A DNA stretch of 64,000 bases from Saprospiraceae bacterium (GTDB lineage Bacteria > Bacteroidota > Bacteroidia > Chitinophagales > Saprospiraceae), in contig JADKGL010000026.1 in NCBI GenBank assembly GCA_016722295.1, positions 310,001-374,000 on the forward strand, given 5' to 3'. Positions 26,773 to 35,290 of this stretch are shown one piece after another. Numbering within the stretch: the first letter of the stretch is position 1; each line of letters opens with the position of its first letter. A program made the position numbers and the translations under genes. Under the pieces are notes generated by a model, which saw only the letters and a list, made by a program, of their open reading frames with translations, was not told where the DNA came from and did not search any database.

Positions 26773-28812
26773 ATGAAAAATCTATTAATTCAAAGCTGTA
26801 TTTTGCTATTTTGGACGTACAATCTTACTAGTCAATCTAATACAGTGATTAGAGTTGAGCCCAATACAAAACATCAAATTATAGATGGTTTTGGCGCACA
26901 TCAAAGTGATGCATCGATCAATCAACAGTGGTTCCTAGATCTTTTTTATCAAGATATAGAAGCAAGTATTTATAGAGTCGATCTCACACCAAAACTTAGA
27001 GCTCCATACTCTGACTTAAGCTACAATTCTCCATGGTTTATGGGATCAAGTGTCAAAAGTGTATTTAATCTAGAAGATCCCGCTAACCCAAATGGTCCAG
27101 AGAACAATAGAGTGCGGACATATAAAGACCCTGCTGATTATACAAGAGTTTTTGGAGGTCGCAGAGCACCCATAGCAGTTATGAAGCCAAACATTGACTC
27201 GAATCTACAATTTTTCGTGTATTCAGCCAATAGTGTAATCTCTGAAGGAATAAAGAGGAAATCTGCATTAGGAGATTTCAAACTCATCGGTTCTATTTGG
27301 TCACCCCTGCCTTGGGTAAAAGTGTCTTCTGGCAACCTATATCCGGAAAATTGGTGGCCTGGGCCTGTGATTAATTCTCCATGGCCTTTTATTTGGGGTG
27401 GGAATTTCGCAGGTGGTAAATTGGATGTAAGCAATACTCCTTTGGCTGTTTTTCATGATGGAGTTGCCAATACTAGCTCTTTAACCCAATTTGCTAGGAG
27501 CACTGCAGCTTATATTCTAGGATATCAACGATTTCATAAGGTGAATTTTTATGCGATTAGCATACAAAACGAGCTCAATTTTGAGGTATTTTACAATAGT
27601 ATGACCTATCCACTTTCTTCACAATACATCACAGCCTTAAAAGTAATAAGAGCCGAATTCAACAAACATCCCGAGTTGCAGAATATTCGAATCATGGGAC
27701 CAGAAGATTTATTGGGTGGTGATGCTTATGGAATGTGGGAATACGGAGGGCCGGTTCACAAGAATTTGCAATATCTAAGCAACATTGCCAATGACCCTTT
27801 AGCTAGCCAAGCTGTTGATTTTTTCTGTGTTCATGGGTATGCAAATGACGGAGTCACAGCTGCTGGATCCAATCCACAGCAATGGAATTGGTGGGTCAAT
27901 GGATGGACGACAAGCCCTGCGGCAGGCATTCCTGCCAATGTGAAAGGGTTCAAATCATATAATAAAAAATCATGGATGACAGAAACTTCGGGTGAAAATC
28001 GAGATTGGATATTTCCCAAGACTGGATTTCCTGGTGGAGGAGGATTAGGTATCGGTATTCGTATCCACCAAGCCTTGGTTAATGGTTTGGAGAGCGCTTG
28101 GATTTATTGGACATTTTCAGATAGCGATGATGCTGGAAATGTATCTGATCATGGATTGACTAATCAAGCTACCGCAGCTCGTTCGCCTAAATATGTCGCA
28201 GCAAAACATTATTTTAAATTCATCAGACCAAATGCTTCTAGGGTAAATCTGGTCCAAACTGGAAATGCATCAGTGCTTTCGAGTGCATACTTTCACGATA
28301 GTACCAAAGTAAATACGATCGTTTTGATCAACACTGCGAGTACATCACAAACAGTTGAAATTACAATTCCAAATAGTGCAAACCAAATCTTTAAATCCTA
28401 TACATCTAGAGAAAATTTATACTGGCAAGAATCAACATTTACAATACCTTCTACCAATAAAATTAGTCTTACACTCACTCCATATTCCATGCACACAGTA
28501 ACAGGCAAATCAAACACAACTTCATTCAAAAATGAAGAAGTTGCATTAGAGAGTGTAATGTCAATTACTCCAAATCCTTGTAATGAATATGCAGATATTC
28601 AATTTTCTTTGCAAGAAAATACAAATGTTCAATTGCAAATAGCGAATCATCTTGGACAAGTAGTTTACACAAGATTATTGCAACATTTAGGAACAGGTAA
28701 TCATTCTTATCAAATCAATACAAATGAATTTCCTTCGGGATATTATTTTTTGCGCTTGACGAATGAAAAAAATAGAACTTTGATTGCAAGCTCAATACTC
28801 GTAAAAAACTAA
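26773..28812 (+). CDS. Secreted GH30-like glycoside hydrolase with T9SS sorting domain
   Basis: I start at the ATG at 26773, which opens into a signal peptide (MKNLLIQSCILLFWTYNLTS); an earlier ATG would fall inside the promoter. The catalytic part (about 25-510) begins HQIIDGFGAHQSDASIN, the usual GH30-type opening. A likely acid/base is Glu267 (SIQNELNF) and a likely nucleophile Glu404 (SWMTETSGEN). An all-beta side domain follows, and the last about 80 residues are a T9SS type A sorting domain (SITPNPCNEYADIQF). It probably hydrolyses an external polysaccharide or glycoconjugate; the substrate is not evident. It stands first before two DinB genes but has its own promoter. Confidence 0.85.
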   Translation: MKNLLIQSCILLFWTYNLTSQSNTVIRVEPNTKHQIIDGFGAHQSDASINQQWFLDLFYQDIEASIYRVDLTPKLRAPYSDLSYNSPWFMGSSVKSVFNLEDPANPNGPENNRVRTYKDPADYTRVFGGRRAPIAVMKPNIDSNLQFFVYSANSVISEGIKRKSALGDFKLIGSIWSPLPWVKVSSGNLYPENWWPGPVINSPWPFIWGGNFAGGKLDVSNTPLAVFHDGVANTSSLTQFARSTAAYILGYQRFHKVNFYAISIQNELNFEVFYNSMTYPLSSQYITALKVIRAEFNKHPELQNIRIMGPEDLLGGDAYGMWEYGGPVHKNLQYLSNIANDPLASQAVDFFCVHGYANDGVTAAGSNPQQWNWWVNGWTTSPAAGIPANVKGFKSYNKKSWMTETSGENRDWIFPKTGFPGGGGLGIGIRIHQALVNGLESAWIYWTFSDSDDAGNVSDHGLTNQATAARSPKYVAAKHYFKFIRPNASRVNLVQTGNASVLSSAYFHDSTKVNTIVLINTASTSQTVEITIPNSANQIFKSYTSRENLYWQESTFTIPSTNKISLTLTPYSMHTVTGKSNTTSFKNEEVALESVMSITPNPCNEYADIQFSLQENTNVQLQIANHLGQVVYTRLLQHLGTGNHSYQINTNEFPSGYYFLRLTNEKNRTLIASSILVKN

Positions 28813-28814
28813 AG

Positions 28815-29345
28815 ATGATGTATATATCAGATATAAAGCATATGCCCGATTATTTTGATCGATATATCAATCAATGCGAAGATGGTGTATCAATATTGGA
28901 TACATTGCACAAAAGTATTGAAGAAATAGAATCCATGCCAGTAGAAAAATGGAAGGCATTAAAAGATCAAGTATATGAAATCGGTAAATGGACTACCAAG
29001 GATGTACTTCAGCATATTCTCGATACAGAGAAAGTTTTTACTTATAGGATTCTGTCTATTGCAAGAGGAGATAAGCAAGCAATGCTTTCATTTGATGAAG
29101 ACTCATTCGCAAATCATGCATATACATCAAGAAGAACCTTGGAAGACCTCATAGAAGAAATGCTTTTGAGTCGCAAGATGGTAATTAAAATGTTTGAAGC
29201 ATTTACTCCAGAGATGTTGCATGAATTGGGAAATGCATATAATGGAAATCGATATTCTGCATTAGCTTTAGGATTTACATTAGTTGGTCATCAACGTTGG
29301 CATTTCAACATTGTAAGAGACAGATATTTTCCATTATTGGGCTAA
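28815..29345 (+). CDS. DinB family protein
   Basis: 176 residues, a four-helix DinB-like bundle. Putative metal ligands are the histidines in WTTKDVLQHILDTE and in GHQRWHFNIV. The family includes metal-dependent thiol transferases and proteins of unknown function. It begins 2 bases after the glycosidase stop codon, so it may be read from the same transcript, although no functional tie is apparent. A second DinB-like gene follows 32 bases later. Confidence 0.82.
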   Translation: MMYISDIKHMPDYFDRYINQCEDGVSILDTLHKSIEEIESMPVEKWKALKDQVYEIGKWTTKDVLQHILDTEKVFTYRILSIARGDKQAMLSFDEDSFANHAYTSRRTLEDLIEEMLLSRKMVIKMFEAFTPEMLHELGNAYNGNRYSALALGFTLVGHQRWHFNIVRDRYFPLLG

Positions 29346-29377
29346 GAAAAACATTATTTTTATTAACTTTTTTAGAC

Positions 29378-29869
29378 ATGATCGTAGAATGTAAAGAATT
29401 GCTCTGGAGACAATTTGGAGCCAGTGTGGATATGTTAGAGAATGCAATCACACTTTGTCCAGAAGTCCTTTGGGACAATCGGGAAAAATTTTGGTATAAT
29501 GCCTATCACTGCTTATTTTTTTTGGATTACTATCTCACCATTGAGCACAATTCTTTTGCGCCTCCCGAGCCATTTACATTGTCAGAATTCGATCCTTCTG
29601 GTGCAATGCCTGAGCGCGTTTACACGAAAGAAGAACTCCTTATATACTTGCGATTCAATCGCAAAAAATGTCATTCTGTAATCCAACATCTTACAGAAGA
29701 AATAGCAATGCAGCGATGGCAAAACGGTTATAAAGATTATACATTTTTAGAACTCTTATTTTACAATATGAGACATGTTCAACATCATGCAGCACAGTTA
29801 AATTTATTATTGCGTCAAGGCATGAATAAAGCTCCAAATTGGGTCTCTGAAGCAAAAGATAACTTATAA
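29378..29869 (+). CDS. DinB family protein (second, divergent)
   Basis: 163 residues when started at the ATG at 29378 (MIVECKELLWRQFG). A longer frame reaching back to 29297 overlaps the previous gene by about 50 bases and adds residues unlike the family. His residues in WYNAYHCLFFLDYY and RHVQHHAAQLN fit the DinB metal site. It is not closely similar to its neighbour, so this is a pair of different family members rather than a recent duplication. Function unknown. Confidence 0.78.
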   Translation: MIVECKELLWRQFGASVDMLENAITLCPEVLWDNREKFWYNAYHCLFFLDYYLTIEHNSFAPPEPFTLSEFDPSGAMPERVYTKEELLIYLRFNRKKCHSVIQHLTEEIAMQRWQNGYKDYTFLELLFYNMRHVQHHAAQLNLLLRQGMNKAPNWVSEAKDNL

Positions 29870-29880
29870 GAATGAATTTT

Positions 29881-30357
29881 CTAAGATAAAAATTTTACTA
29901 AGAGTTGACCCTTGTCTACCTTATCTTTATTTACTACAAAAATATCTTCGATGACTCCATCATGAGGAGATTTAATTACGTTTTCCATCTTCATCGCTTC
30001 TAGTACGAGCAATGCTTCGCCTTTAGTGACAGATTGCCCTTTTTCAACTAAAACCTTTAGAACCAAACCTGGCATTGGAGCATTGATTAAATCCTCATTT
30101 TTTTTCTTTGAGCGATTGAGCCCCATTGAGGCTATGCGCTGTTCAAGCTCAGTTTCCACCTTGACTTCATACTCTTTCCCATTTACCCTAAGCTTCACCA
30201 AACTATCGTCAATATTGATATCTGAAACATTTACTCGGAAAGAATTTTGATTGAGTATAATGTGAAAATTTTGATCATCAATCTTACGTATATCAAAATT
30301 CTTTAATGACTCTTCGTCTAAATCTAATTTCGTCTTACCACTTGTGATCTGATACAT
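29881..30357 (-). CDS. Biotin/lipoyl carrier protein (carboxylase BCCP type)
   Basis: 158 residues. The C-terminal about 70 residues form a biotinyl domain with the biotin-attachment motif EAMKMEN, and a Pro-Met-Pro-Gly loop before it (APMPGLVLKVLVEKGQSV). The N-terminal half (about 1-85) is the extension seen in the carrier subunits of acyl-CoA carboxylases or oxaloacetate decarboxylase-type enzymes. It would carry carboxyl-biotin between subunits in the cytoplasm. No carboxylase subunit genes lie next to it, so the partner enzyme is encoded elsewhere. Confidence 0.88.
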   Translation of the reverse strand: MYQITSGKTKLDLDEESLKNFDIRKIDDQNFHIILNQNSFRVNVSDINIDDSLVKLRVNGKEYEVKVETELEQRIASMGLNRSKKKNEDLINAPMPGLVLKVLVEKGQSVTKGEALLVLEAMKMENVIKSPHDGVIEDIFVVNKDKVDKGQLLVKFLS

Positions 30358-30582
30358 TCTACTAATTAAAAATGAACTGTAAAAATAAGCTCTTTACACC
30401 AATTTTCAAGCAAGAAGATAAAGTTTAGTTATAATCATAATTGTAGGGAGAATTTGGTAAGAGTAAAGTATATGCACTTTCGATTCAATTTACAAATTAG
30501 CATTGAATAATTATCCGTTTAATTACGGCTTTGGTACTATAAAATATGGATTTATGGTAACAAAGTTCGTTTTTCAAACATA

Positions 30583-30589
30583 AAGGAGG
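30583..30589 (+). promoter_or_regulatory. Strong Shine-Dalgarno sequence
   Basis: AAGGAGG lies 12 bases before the start codon at 30602. Such a full anti-Shine-Dalgarno match is unusual in Bacteroidota, whose genes mostly lack one, and I saw no equal before other genes of this window. Confidence 0.6.
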
Positions 30590-30601
30590 AAATCTATAAG
30601 C

Positions 30602-30961
30602 ATGTTAAAAAGCCAAAAAAAACAATGCCAAATTTGTGGTACAGCATTCATCGGAAGAGCAGACAAAAAATTCTGTTCGGACGGCTGTCGGGCTGTATAT
30701 CACCAAAATAACAAATCTGCGGATGTCACAATCGTTAAAGAGGTCAATAAAATTCTTAAATTAAATCGGTCGCTTTTAGTAAAACTAAATCCTAATGGAA
30801 AGTCTGTTGTGACCAAAGAAGCTCTAGTCAAGCTTGGATTCAATTTCAATTATTATACGAATACAATCACTACAAAAACTGGTAATGTCTATTACTTCTG
30901 TTATGAATATGGGTACTTGTATGGCGAAGATCGTAAATTGGTATTGGTAAAATCCAAGTAG
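30602..30961 (+). CDS. Small Zn-ribbon protein
   Basis: 119 residues. The N-terminus carries a CxxC...CxxxC zinc ribbon (CQICGTAFIGRADKKFCSDG, then the last Cys in GCRAVYH), like the Zn-ribbon of DUF2116-type proteins. The rest is a small alpha/beta domain rich in Tyr near the C-terminus (VYYFCYEYGYLYG). Similar proteins are conserved in Bacteroidota without known function. A DNA- or RNA-binding role is possible from the ribbon. The gene has a strong Shine-Dalgarno sequence and lies 91 bases before the topoisomerase gene, which has its own promoter. Confidence 0.75.
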   Translation: MLKSQKKQCQICGTAFIGRADKKFCSDGCRAVYHQNNKSADVTIVKEVNKILKLNRSLLVKLNPNGKSVVTKEALVKLGFNFNYYTNTITTKTGNVYYFCYEYGYLYGEDRKLVLVKSK

Positions 30962-31000
30962 TAAGGCCAAAACATTCAATTCCATTTTTATATATATTTT

Positions 31001-31033
31001 TTTGTAATATGTTGAAAAAACGGACTAACTTTG
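31001..31033 (+). promoter_or_regulatory. Promoter of the topoisomerase gene
   Basis: TTTG at 31001-31004 and TAACTTTG at 31026-31033 match the -33 and -7 boxes with a 21-base spacer. The start codon is 20 bases further on. Confidence 0.6.
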
Positions 31034-31052
31034 CACCCATAATTCGAAATTC

Positions 31053-33641
31053 ATGAGCTCAGATAGTACGCCAGAAGACAATATACAAGATCACATCATC
31101 ACCTTAGATGGAATGTATCAAGATTACTTTCTTGACTATGCCTCATATGTCATTCTTGAAAGAGCCGTTCCTGCAATAGAAGATGGACTTAAGCCAGTTC
31201 AAAGAAGAATATTGCACAGTATGTATGAGCAGGAAGATGGCAGATATCATAAAGTAGCTAACCTTATTGGTCAAACGATGCAATTTCACCCGCATGGTGA
31301 TGCTGCCATTGGGGAAGCTCTTGTCAATCTAGGACAGAAAGATCTACTTATAGATACTCAAGGTAACTGGGGAGATGCTCGAACTGGTGACTCAGCGGCA
31401 GCTCCAAGATATATTGAAGCGAGGTTGACCAAATTTGCGCTAGAAGTGGCTTTTAATCCAGATCTAAATGAATGGCAACTATCTTATGATGGAAGGAAGA
31501 AAGAACCAGTCGTCTTACCTATGAAATTTCCTTTGGTATTGGCACAGGGAGTAGAAGGAATTGCTGTAGGACTTTCCACTAAGATTTTACCGCACAATTT
31601 TATTGAATTAATCAAAGCCAGTATCCAAATTTTAAAAGGAAAAAAAGTCGAAATTTTTCCCGATTTTGAAACTGGTGGAATGATCAATGTTTCAGAATAC
31701 AATCAAGGACTCCGTGGAGGCAGAGTAAAAGTGAGAGCAAAGATTGAAGTCGAAGATAAAAAGTTTTTATTGATTAAAGAATTGCCCTATGGTGTTACGA
31801 CGACATCACTGATCGATTCAATAGTCAAAGCTGCAGATAAAGGAAAAATAAAAATCAAACACATTCACGATAATACTGCAGCAGATGTAGAAATCAAAAT
31901 CGAACTTCAGCCAGGTGTTTCACCTGAAGTTACGATGGATGCATTATATGCGTTTTCCAATTGTGAAGTTTCCATATCTCCGAATGCATGTGTCATTGTA
32001 GATAATAAACCAATTTTCTTAAAAGTTAACGAATTACTTCGAATATCCACAGAGCATACTAAACAACTTTTATTGCGAGAACTGGAGATAAAAAAACAAG
32101 ATATTCTTGAAAAATGGCATCTCATAAGTCTTGAAAAAATATTTATTGAAAATAGAATCTACCGAGATATTGAAGAATGTCCAGATTTTGAAAGTGTGAT
32201 AGAAGCTATCGATAAGGGTTTGAAAAAATATGTCAAAACACCATCGATGCCTAAAACGGCAGGAGACAAAAGAATGGTCCTAAATAGAGACATCACTCAT
32301 GAAGATATTCTTCATTTGACAGAAATTCGTATTAAGAGAATTTCGAAATACAATAAATTTCAAACCGATGAGTCTTTAAAATCGTTAGAAGCAGATTTGA
32401 AACAAGTCAATTTTGATATTGAAAATATTACAGATTTTGCCATTGCATATTTTGAACGATTGATTACAAAATATGGAAAAGGAAAAGAGCGAAAAACAAA
32501 AATATTAGATTTTGAAGCAGTACAAGCAGTACAAGTTGTAGCCAATAATTCAAAACTTTATGTCAATCGAACTGATGGATTCATAGGACATGGCTTGAAG
32601 AAAGATGAATTTGTAAAAGAATGCTCTGATATTGACGACATCATTGTCTTTAGATCCGACGCCAAAATGGTAGTTTCTAGAATAGCTGAAAAAACATTTG
32701 TAGGAAAAGATATAGTTCATGTCGACGTATGGAAAAAAGCTGACGAACGTACAACCTACAATGTAATCTATCTCGATGGAGAATCAGGTCGAGCTATGGC
32801 AAAACGATTTAATGTCACAGGTATTACAAGAGACAAAGAGTATGATCTGACAAAAGGTCATCCTAAATCCAAATTATTATATTTCTCTGTAAATCCAGAA
32901 GGTGAAGCTGAGATTGTCACAGTCAACTTAACCGCTGGGTGCAGTGCAAAGATCAAACAGTTTGATTTTAATTTTGCAGAAATAGAAATTAAAGGAAGAT
33001 CCTCAGGAGGAAATATTGTAACGAAATATCCAGTACGAAAAGTAGCGTTGAAAGAAAAAGGTGCTTCTACACTTGGCTCACAAAATGTTTGGTATGACGA
33101 GAGTACTGGAAAACTCAATACAGAAGAAAGAGGAAAACTACTAGGTGGAATGAACAAGGGCGATCAAATCCTAGCCATATTCAAAAATGGAAGTTATGAG
33201 ATCACAGATTACGATCTCAACAATAGATATCCTTTTGCAGATATTCTCATATTGGAAAAATTTATTTCTAAAAAAATAATCAATGCCATTTATTTTGAAG
33301 GTGAGAAAAAATGGTCAATGGCAAAACGATTTGTCATCGAAACGACATCATTGAACCAACGCTTTAGTTTTATTTCAGATCATAAAGATTCAAAATTGTA
33401 TTGGGCATCTACAGCATTGAATCCTGAAGTATTGTTCGTCTATAAAAAGAAGAATGAAAAATCAGAAGAAATACTTACAGTAAAAGATTTTGTAGATGTA
33501 AAAGGTTGGAAAGCGATAGGCAATCGCATCGAAGATGTACCATTGCTCAAAGTGTCTGATTATATAAATCCAAATCCTCCTAAAAAGACAGAAGGCAAAC
33601 TCAATTTTAGTCCTGGCGATACGGTGGATTTTGATGTATAA
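31053..33641 (+). CDS. parC: DNA topoisomerase IV / gyrase subunit A
   Basis: 862 residues. The N-terminal breakage-reunion domain starts at ERAVPAIEDGLKPVQRRIL, with the catalytic Tyr at 120 (AAAPRYIEARL). A coiled-coil tower follows, and from about 500 there is a beta-pinwheel C-terminal domain. The enzyme cuts and rejoins DNA to separate daughter chromosomes and pairs with a subunit B encoded elsewhere. I favour ParC over GyrA because no GyrA-box QRRGGKG is seen. In the quinolone-binding region it has HPHGDAAIGEAL, with Ala84 where sensitive enzymes have Ser. Promoter boxes lie directly upstream. Confidence 0.88.
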   Translation: MSSDSTPEDNIQDHIITLDGMYQDYFLDYASYVILERAVPAIEDGLKPVQRRILHSMYEQEDGRYHKVANLIGQTMQFHPHGDAAIGEALVNLGQKDLLIDTQGNWGDARTGDSAAAPRYIEARLTKFALEVAFNPDLNEWQLSYDGRKKEPVVLPMKFPLVLAQGVEGIAVGLSTKILPHNFIELIKASIQILKGKKVEIFPDFETGGMINVSEYNQGLRGGRVKVRAKIEVEDKKFLLIKELPYGVTTTSLIDSIVKAADKGKIKIKHIHDNTAADVEIKIELQPGVSPEVTMDALYAFSNCEVSISPNACVIVDNKPIFLKVNELLRISTEHTKQLLLRELEIKKQDILEKWHLISLEKIFIENRIYRDIEECPDFESVIEAIDKGLKKYVKTPSMPKTAGDKRMVLNRDITHEDILHLTEIRIKRISKYNKFQTDESLKSLEADLKQVNFDIENITDFAIAYFERLITKYGKGKERKTKILDFEAVQAVQVVANNSKLYVNRTDGFIGHGLKKDEFVKECSDIDDIIVFRSDAKMVVSRIAEKTFVGKDIVHVDVWKKADERTTYNVIYLDGESGRAMAKRFNVTGITRDKEYDLTKGHPKSKLLYFSVNPEGEAEIVTVNLTAGCSAKIKQFDFNFAEIEIKGRSSGGNIVTKYPVRKVALKEKGASTLGSQNVWYDESTGKLNTEERGKLLGGMNKGDQILAIFKNGSYEITDYDLNNRYPFADILILEKFISKKIINAIYFEGEKKWSMAKRFVIETTSLNQRFSFISDHKDSKLYWASTALNPEVLFVYKKKNEKSEEILTVKDFVDVKGWKAIGNRIEDVPLLKVSDYINPNPPKKTEGKLNFSPGDTVDFDV

Positions 33642-33810
33642 GCTTTTATTCTGATTGAGGTATTATTTTATAAATGTTATATTTGAGGCAAGGCATTCTT
33701 CTCGCATTATAAATGCAGATGGTTTCGTCCCTAACGTTTTTTAAATGGTTTGCTTTTTACACAAGTTGAAAATAGTGATAAAAACATATTAACTATTTTC
33801 ATAATATCTT

Positions 33811-33818
33811 TATCTTTG
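33811..33818 (+). promoter_or_regulatory. Possible -7 promoter box of murA
   Basis: TATCTTTG matches TAnnTTTG, 22 bases before the murA start codon. There is no clear -33 TTG at the usual distance. Confidence 0.4.
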
Positions 33819-33840
33819 TTTTTTAATCTTGAAAAACCAT

Positions 33841-35154
33841 ATGAATACAACAGATACATTTGAAGTTATAGGTGGACATGTACTTAAAGGAGAACTAATC
33901 CCACAGGGGGCGAAGAATGAAGCATTGCAGATCTTATGTGCTACATTACTTACACCAGAAGCTGTTAGAATCAACAATTTGCCAGATATTTTAGATATTC
34001 AACATTTGATTGAATTGATCCAAGGATTAGGTGTAAAGGTGACAAAACATGATGCGCACAGTTACACATTTATTGCATCTGATGTTGATTTAGATTATTT
34101 CGGAACAGAAGAATTTCAAAAAAATGCACGTAAAATACGTGGATCAGTTATGCTATTAGCTCCGTTGATCGCTCGATACAAACGAGCTGTGCTTCCTAAA
34201 CCTGGTGGCGACAAGATCGGGAGAAGGAGACTTGATACACATTTTTTAGGCTTACAAAAACTAGGCGCAGAGTTTAATTTTGACGATGAAAGCAGTCAAT
34301 ACAATATCTCCGCTGAGAATTTAACAGGCAATTATATCCTCATGGACGAGATCTCCGTCACGGGAACTGCCAATGTACTCATGGCTGCTGTACTAGCTAA
34401 AGGGCAGACGACGATATATAATGCAGCTTGTGAACCTTATATCCAGCAACTTTGCAAAATGTTGATTCGCATGGGCGCTAAGATTGAAGGATTGAGTAGC
34501 AATTTGCTCACGATCACTGGAGTAGATTCGCTCAAAGGAACTACACATACTTTATTGCCCGATATGATAGAGATCGGAAGTTTCATCAGCCTAGCTGCCA
34601 TGACGAAATCCGAAATCCGAATCAAAAATGCTTCGGTCGAAAATCTAGGAATCATTCCATTTGTATTCGATCGAATGGGAGTAGCACTTCAGATTCAAAA
34701 TGATGACATCTTTATTCCAGCACAAGAAGAATACGAGATCAAAAGTTTTATCGATGGATCTATCATGAATATCTATGACGCACCATGGCCAGGTTTTTCA
34801 CCAGACTTAATGAGTGCATTATTGGTAATGGCAATTCAAGCAAAAGGCTCTGTATTGATACACCAAAAAATGTTTGAATCGCGATTGTTTTTCGTAGACA
34901 AATTAATCGATATGGGTGCACAAATAATTCTCTGCGATCCACATCGAGCGACAGTCATTGGACTCAATCGCAAATACAATCTCCGCGGTATCGAAATGAC
35001 TTCACCCGATATCCGTGCAGGTGTGGCACTTTTGATTGCAGCCCTCTCTGCCAATGGCAAGAGCAAAATCCATTCGATCCATCAAATCGATCGAGGATAT
35101 GAGCGGATTGACGAACGTTTGAATGCCATTGGAGCCAATATTCGACGATTGTAA
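33841..35154 (+). CDS. murA: UDP-N-acetylglucosamine 1-carboxyvinyltransferase (MurA)
   Basis: 437 residues from the ATG at 33841; a TTG four codons earlier is less likely. MurA transfers enolpyruvate from PEP to UDP-GlcNAc, the first committed step of peptidoglycan synthesis. The GAKNEALQ motif with substrate-binding Lys25 and Asn26 is present, as are the two inside-out alpha/beta domains. The loop that normally carries the catalytic and fosfomycin-binding Cys (PGGCxIGxRP) reads PGGDKIGRRRLD, so residue 124 is Asp. The same change in Mycobacterium and Chlamydia MurA keeps activity and gives fosfomycin resistance. Confidence 0.94.
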   Translation: MNTTDTFEVIGGHVLKGELIPQGAKNEALQILCATLLTPEAVRINNLPDILDIQHLIELIQGLGVKVTKHDAHSYTFIASDVDLDYFGTEEFQKNARKIRGSVMLLAPLIARYKRAVLPKPGGDKIGRRRLDTHFLGLQKLGAEFNFDDESSQYNISAENLTGNYILMDEISVTGTANVLMAAVLAKGQTTIYNAACEPYIQQLCKMLIRMGAKIEGLSSNLLTITGVDSLKGTTHTLLPDMIEIGSFISLAAMTKSEIRIKNASVENLGIIPFVFDRMGVALQIQNDDIFIPAQEEYEIKSFIDGSIMNIYDAPWPGFSPDLMSALLVMAIQAKGSVLIHQKMFESRLFFVDKLIDMGAQIILCDPHRATVIGLNRKYNLRGIEMTSPDIRAGVALLIAALSANGKSKIHSIHQIDRGYERIDERLNAIGANIRRL

Positions 35155-35290
35155 AAAAATTCTTACAAAAATTTATAGGATAAAAATGTTGGTTGAATTC
35201 TTTTCAATCAATAGAATTCCACTTTAGCTTCCACAAAACTATTTTTTTACAAACAAAGATATCGCCTTATCTTGCTCAAAATTTTAAATC

